DNA of 64,000 nt from contig NZ_LZRD01000025.1 of the NCBI RefSeq assembly GCF_001687325.1, positions 62,001-126,000 of the forward strand. The letters run 5' to 3'. Shown in pieces: positions 62,052 through 64,000 of the stretch. A program made the translations under genes and the position numbers. Every line of letters starts with the position of its first letter. Position 1 is the first letter of the stretch. Below the pieces are notes generated by a model. The model ran no database searches, was not told the origin of the DNA, and saw nothing but the letters and a program-made list of their open reading frames with translations. The stretch is from Streptomyces sp. PTY087I2 (GTDB taxonomy: Bacteria; Actinomycetota; Actinomycetes; Streptomycetales; Streptomycetaceae).

Positions 62052-62689
62052 ACGGCTTCGACTGGAACGCCGTCAGGGAGTCCCTGCCCGCCCTGCTCAA
62101 CGGGTTCAGGATCACGCTCCTCGCCACCGTGCTGGGCACCCTGGTGGCGGCCGTGCTGGGTCTCGCCGTCGCGGTGGCCGGGCGCGCGCCCAGCAGGTTC
62201 GTGACCGTCCCGGTGCGCGCCGTCACGGAGTTCGTCCGCTCCACCCCGCTGCTGGTCCAACTGGTCGGCGCGGCCGCCCTGTTCAACACGGTGGAGCCGC
62301 TGTACATCGGCATCGCGGTGCTGGGGATCCACTACGCCGCGTACACCTCCGAGGTCTACCGGGCCGGGATCGACGGCGTACCGAAGGGGCAGTGGGAGGC
62401 GTGCCGCGCGCTGTCGCTGTCGCCCCGGCGCACCTGGCAGGCCGTGATCCTGCCGCAGGCGGTGCGCAATGTGCTGCCCGCGCTCGGGAACTACGCGATC
62501 TCGATGTTCAAGGAGACGCCGTTCCTCGCCGTGATCACGGTGCAGGAGATGGTCTTCGAGGCCCGGAAGTACGGGGCCGAACACTTCGCGTACACCGAGG
62601 TGTTCACCCTCGCCGGCCTGATCTTCCTGGTCGCGAGCTACCCCACGTCGCTGTTGATGAGAAAGCTGGAGAAGCGCCTTGGCCACTGA
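62048..62689 (+). CDS. ehuD: Ectoine/hydroxyectoine ABC transporter permease, EhuD
   Basis: 213-residue permease, paralogue of EhuC, with GFRITLLATVLGTLVAAVLG as first helix and the EAA loop QWEACRALSLSPRRTWQAVI. The GTG start overlaps the ehuC stop and the last codons overlap the TTG start of ehuA, so all three are translationally coupled. Confidence 0.87.
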   Translation: MNGFDWNAVRESLPALLNGFRITLLATVLGTLVAAVLGLAVAVAGRAPSRFVTVPVRAVTEFVRSTPLLVQLVGAAALFNTVEPLYIGIAVLGIHYAAYTSEVYRAGIDGVPKGQWEACRALSLSPRRTWQAVILPQAVRNVLPALGNYAISMFKETPFLAVITVQEMVFEARKYGAEHFAYTEVFTLAGLIFLVASYPTSLLMRKLEKRLGH

Positions 62690-63536
62690 ACCCCTTCCCC
62701 TGAAAAAGACGGAGTCGCCGGGGCCGGCCGCAGCTCCCGAGGACGCCGTTCCGGCCGCGGACCGCGCGGGTGAGCCGCTGGTGCGGTTCGACAAGGTGGT
62801 GAAGCGCTACGGCGACCATGTGGTCCTGGACGAGCTGGACTTCACCGTGGACCGCGGCGAGCACGTCACCCTGATCGGGCCCAGCGGCTCGGGCAAGACC
62901 ACGATCCTGCGGCTGCTGATGACGCTGGAGAAGGTCAGCGGCGGGGTGATCTGGGTCGACGGCTCCCCGCTGACCCATGTCCGCACCCCGGACGGTTCGC
63001 TGAAGCCCGCGGGCGAGAAGCAGCTGCGCGAGTCCCGGAAGAAGATCGGGATGGTCTTCCAGCAGTTCAACCTCTTCCCGAACATGAAGGTGATCGAGAA
63101 CATCACCGAGGCCCCGGTCAGCGTGCTCGGCAAGAGCCGCGAGGAGGCGGAGACCCGGGCCCGGGAGCTGCTGGACCTGGTCGGGCTCTCGGCGAAGGTC
63201 GACGCCCACCCCTCCCAGCTCTCCGGCGGCCAGCAGCAGCGGGTCGCGATCGCGCGGGCGCTGGCCATGGAGCCGGAGATCCTGCTCCTGGACGAGGTGA
63301 CCTCCGCGCTCGACCCGGAGCTGGTGGCGGGCGTGCTGGAGCTGCTGGAGGACATCGCCCGCAACACCGACATCACCATGCTCTGCGTGACCCACGAGAT
63401 GAACTTCGCCCGGGACGTCTCGGAGAAGGTCCTGATGTTCGACGCGGGACGGGTCGTGGAGTCCGGATCCCCGGAGAAAATCTTCTCCGACCCGTCACAC
63501 GAACGTACGCGCGAGTTCCTCAACGCGGTGCTGTGA
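62679..63536 (+). CDS. ehuA: Ectoine/hydroxyectoine ABC transporter ATPase, EhuA
   Basis: 285-residue ABC ATPase: Walker A GPSGSGKTTIL (about residues 67-77), Q-loop FQQFNLFPNM, signature LSGGQQQRVAIARAL, Walker B ILLLDEVTSALDPE and the switch CVTHEMNF. The TTG at 62679 has GGAG upstream and lies within ehuD. The pattern is that of polar amino acid and ectoine importers. A hairpin follows the gene. Confidence 0.9.
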   Translation: MATEPLPLKKTESPGPAAAPEDAVPAADRAGEPLVRFDKVVKRYGDHVVLDELDFTVDRGEHVTLIGPSGSGKTTILRLLMTLEKVSGGVIWVDGSPLTHVRTPDGSLKPAGEKQLRESRKKIGMVFQQFNLFPNMKVIENITEAPVSVLGKSREEAETRARELLDLVGLSAKVDAHPSQLSGGQQQRVAIARALAMEPEILLLDEVTSALDPELVAGVLELLEDIARNTDITMLCVTHEMNFARDVSEKVLMFDAGRVVESGSPEKIFSDPSHERTREFLNAVL

Positions 63537-63581
63537 CCTCGCGGTTGATACGCCGCCCATGACGGTGGCATATGCCAGACG

Positions 63582-63614
63582 GGTGCGCCCCAGATGACAG
63601 CTCCGGGGCGCCCC
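63582..63614. terminator. Hairpin after the ehu operon
   Basis: Imperfect inverted repeat, about 10 bp with one mismatch (63582-63591 with 63605-63614), 45 bp after ehuA. Confidence 0.55.
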
Positions 63615-63703
63615 TACTGACTCGTCAACTGCCGCCCCGCCGGGGCCTTCCGGCGGCTATCGTGGGGCGAAAGCTTGCGGTCACAACCTGGTAGGGGGAC
63701 ACC

Positions 63704-64000
63704 GTGGCGTTGAAGCCCGAGCCGACGGCGCCGTTCCATTCGGTGCAGTACGCCCTGCGCGTGCTCGAATCGGTCTCCAAGCACGGCACCGGTGTGACCG
63801 ATGCCCAGATCTCCCGCGAGACGGGGCTGCCGACCGGCCACCTCGCCTCCCTTCTGCTCACGCTGCGCCGCGAGGGGTATGTGGAGCAGGTCAGCGACGG
63901 CGCGTACGTCATCGGCGCGTCCCTTCTGCTGCTCGGCTCCGGGGCGGCCCGCCGCCGGGCCCTGGAGGACCGCCTCCAGCTCACCCTGGGCGAGCTGCGC
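63704..64000 (+). CDS. IclR-family transcriptional regulator, 3' end outside window
   Basis: 99 codons of a regulator with an N-terminal winged helix: VQYALRVLESVSKHGTGVTD, ISRETGLPTGHLASLLLTLR and a beta-wing GYVEQVSDGAYVIG, characteristic of IclR proteins. The effector domain lies beyond the window. GTG 63704 follows AGGGGG. It is 167 bp after ehuA and could regulate that operon or an unseen downstream one. Confidence 0.85.
   Translation, partial: MALKPEPTAPFHSVQYALRVLESVSKHGTGVTDAQISRETGLPTGHLASLLLTLRREGYVEQVSDGAYVIGASLLLLGSGAARRRALEDRLQLTLGELR

Noticed and set aside
1..64000. CRISPR array, insertion sequences or transposases
   Set aside because: No regularly spaced repeats of the right size, no terminal inverted repeats with a transposase ORF.

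Overview
High GC content, GTG starts, strong GGAGG-type ribosome sites, SARP regulators, Tat and lipoprotein signals, and an ehuBCDA-type and a CebR-type sugar locus all point to a Streptomyces (or close relative) chromosome. No transposase, phage or plasmid gene is visible.

Positions 1 to about 28,700 look like most of a natural-product gene cluster; its left edge lies outside the window. Three functional blocks fit together. (a) A GriI/GriH-type pair (1508-3429) that in known systems makes 3-amino-4-hydroxybenzoate (3,4-AHBA). (b) A block resembling the cremeomycin core (18256-24517): an AMP-forming ligase of the CreM diazotase type, an O-methyltransferase, a CreE-type flavoenzyme (aspartate to nitrosuccinate) and a CreD-type lyase (nitrosuccinate to nitrous acid). 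(c) Redox and methyl tailoring: two FAD aromatic hydroxylases, an HpaB/HpaC pair, a catechol-type O-methyltransferase, two Tat-exported berberine-bridge-type oxidases facing away from each other, two short-chain dehydrogenases, a cupin and a second AMP-ligase. Two SARPs probably control it. The prediction is an aromatic ortho-aminophenol that is hydroxylated, methylated and diazotised.

The right edge of that cluster (26641-28703) carries a sigma factor translationally coupled to an O6-alkylguanine transferase fused to a C-terminal Ada zinc domain, followed by a canonical Ogt. A catalytically truncated Ada-like AraC protein sits in the AHBA operon (4936-5619). I read these as alkylation sensing and self-resistance, implying a DNA-alkylating or diazo/N-nitroso product. 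This is the most notable hypothesis in the window.

From 28,743 on the content is ordinary streptomycete chromosome: a beta-glucoside/cellobiose uptake locus with three copies of a CebR-type operator (28743-34880); an aspartate:alanine exchanger with an aspartate 4-decarboxylase (35123-38498); a two-component system (38700-40885); assorted small and conserved proteins; a three-gene set of RecB/Cas4-like nuclease (apparently frameshifted), unknown protein and SF1 helicase (46855-51188); a tRNA-Lys(CTT) overlapped by a primase/polymerase-like ORF; an M6 protease; a PAS-GGDEF-EAL protein; a luciferase-like oxidoreductase; a Cys-less Asp/Glu-racemase-family protein; a D-2-hydroxyacid dehydrogenase; the ehuBCDA ectoine-type ABC transporter; and the start of an IclR regulator.
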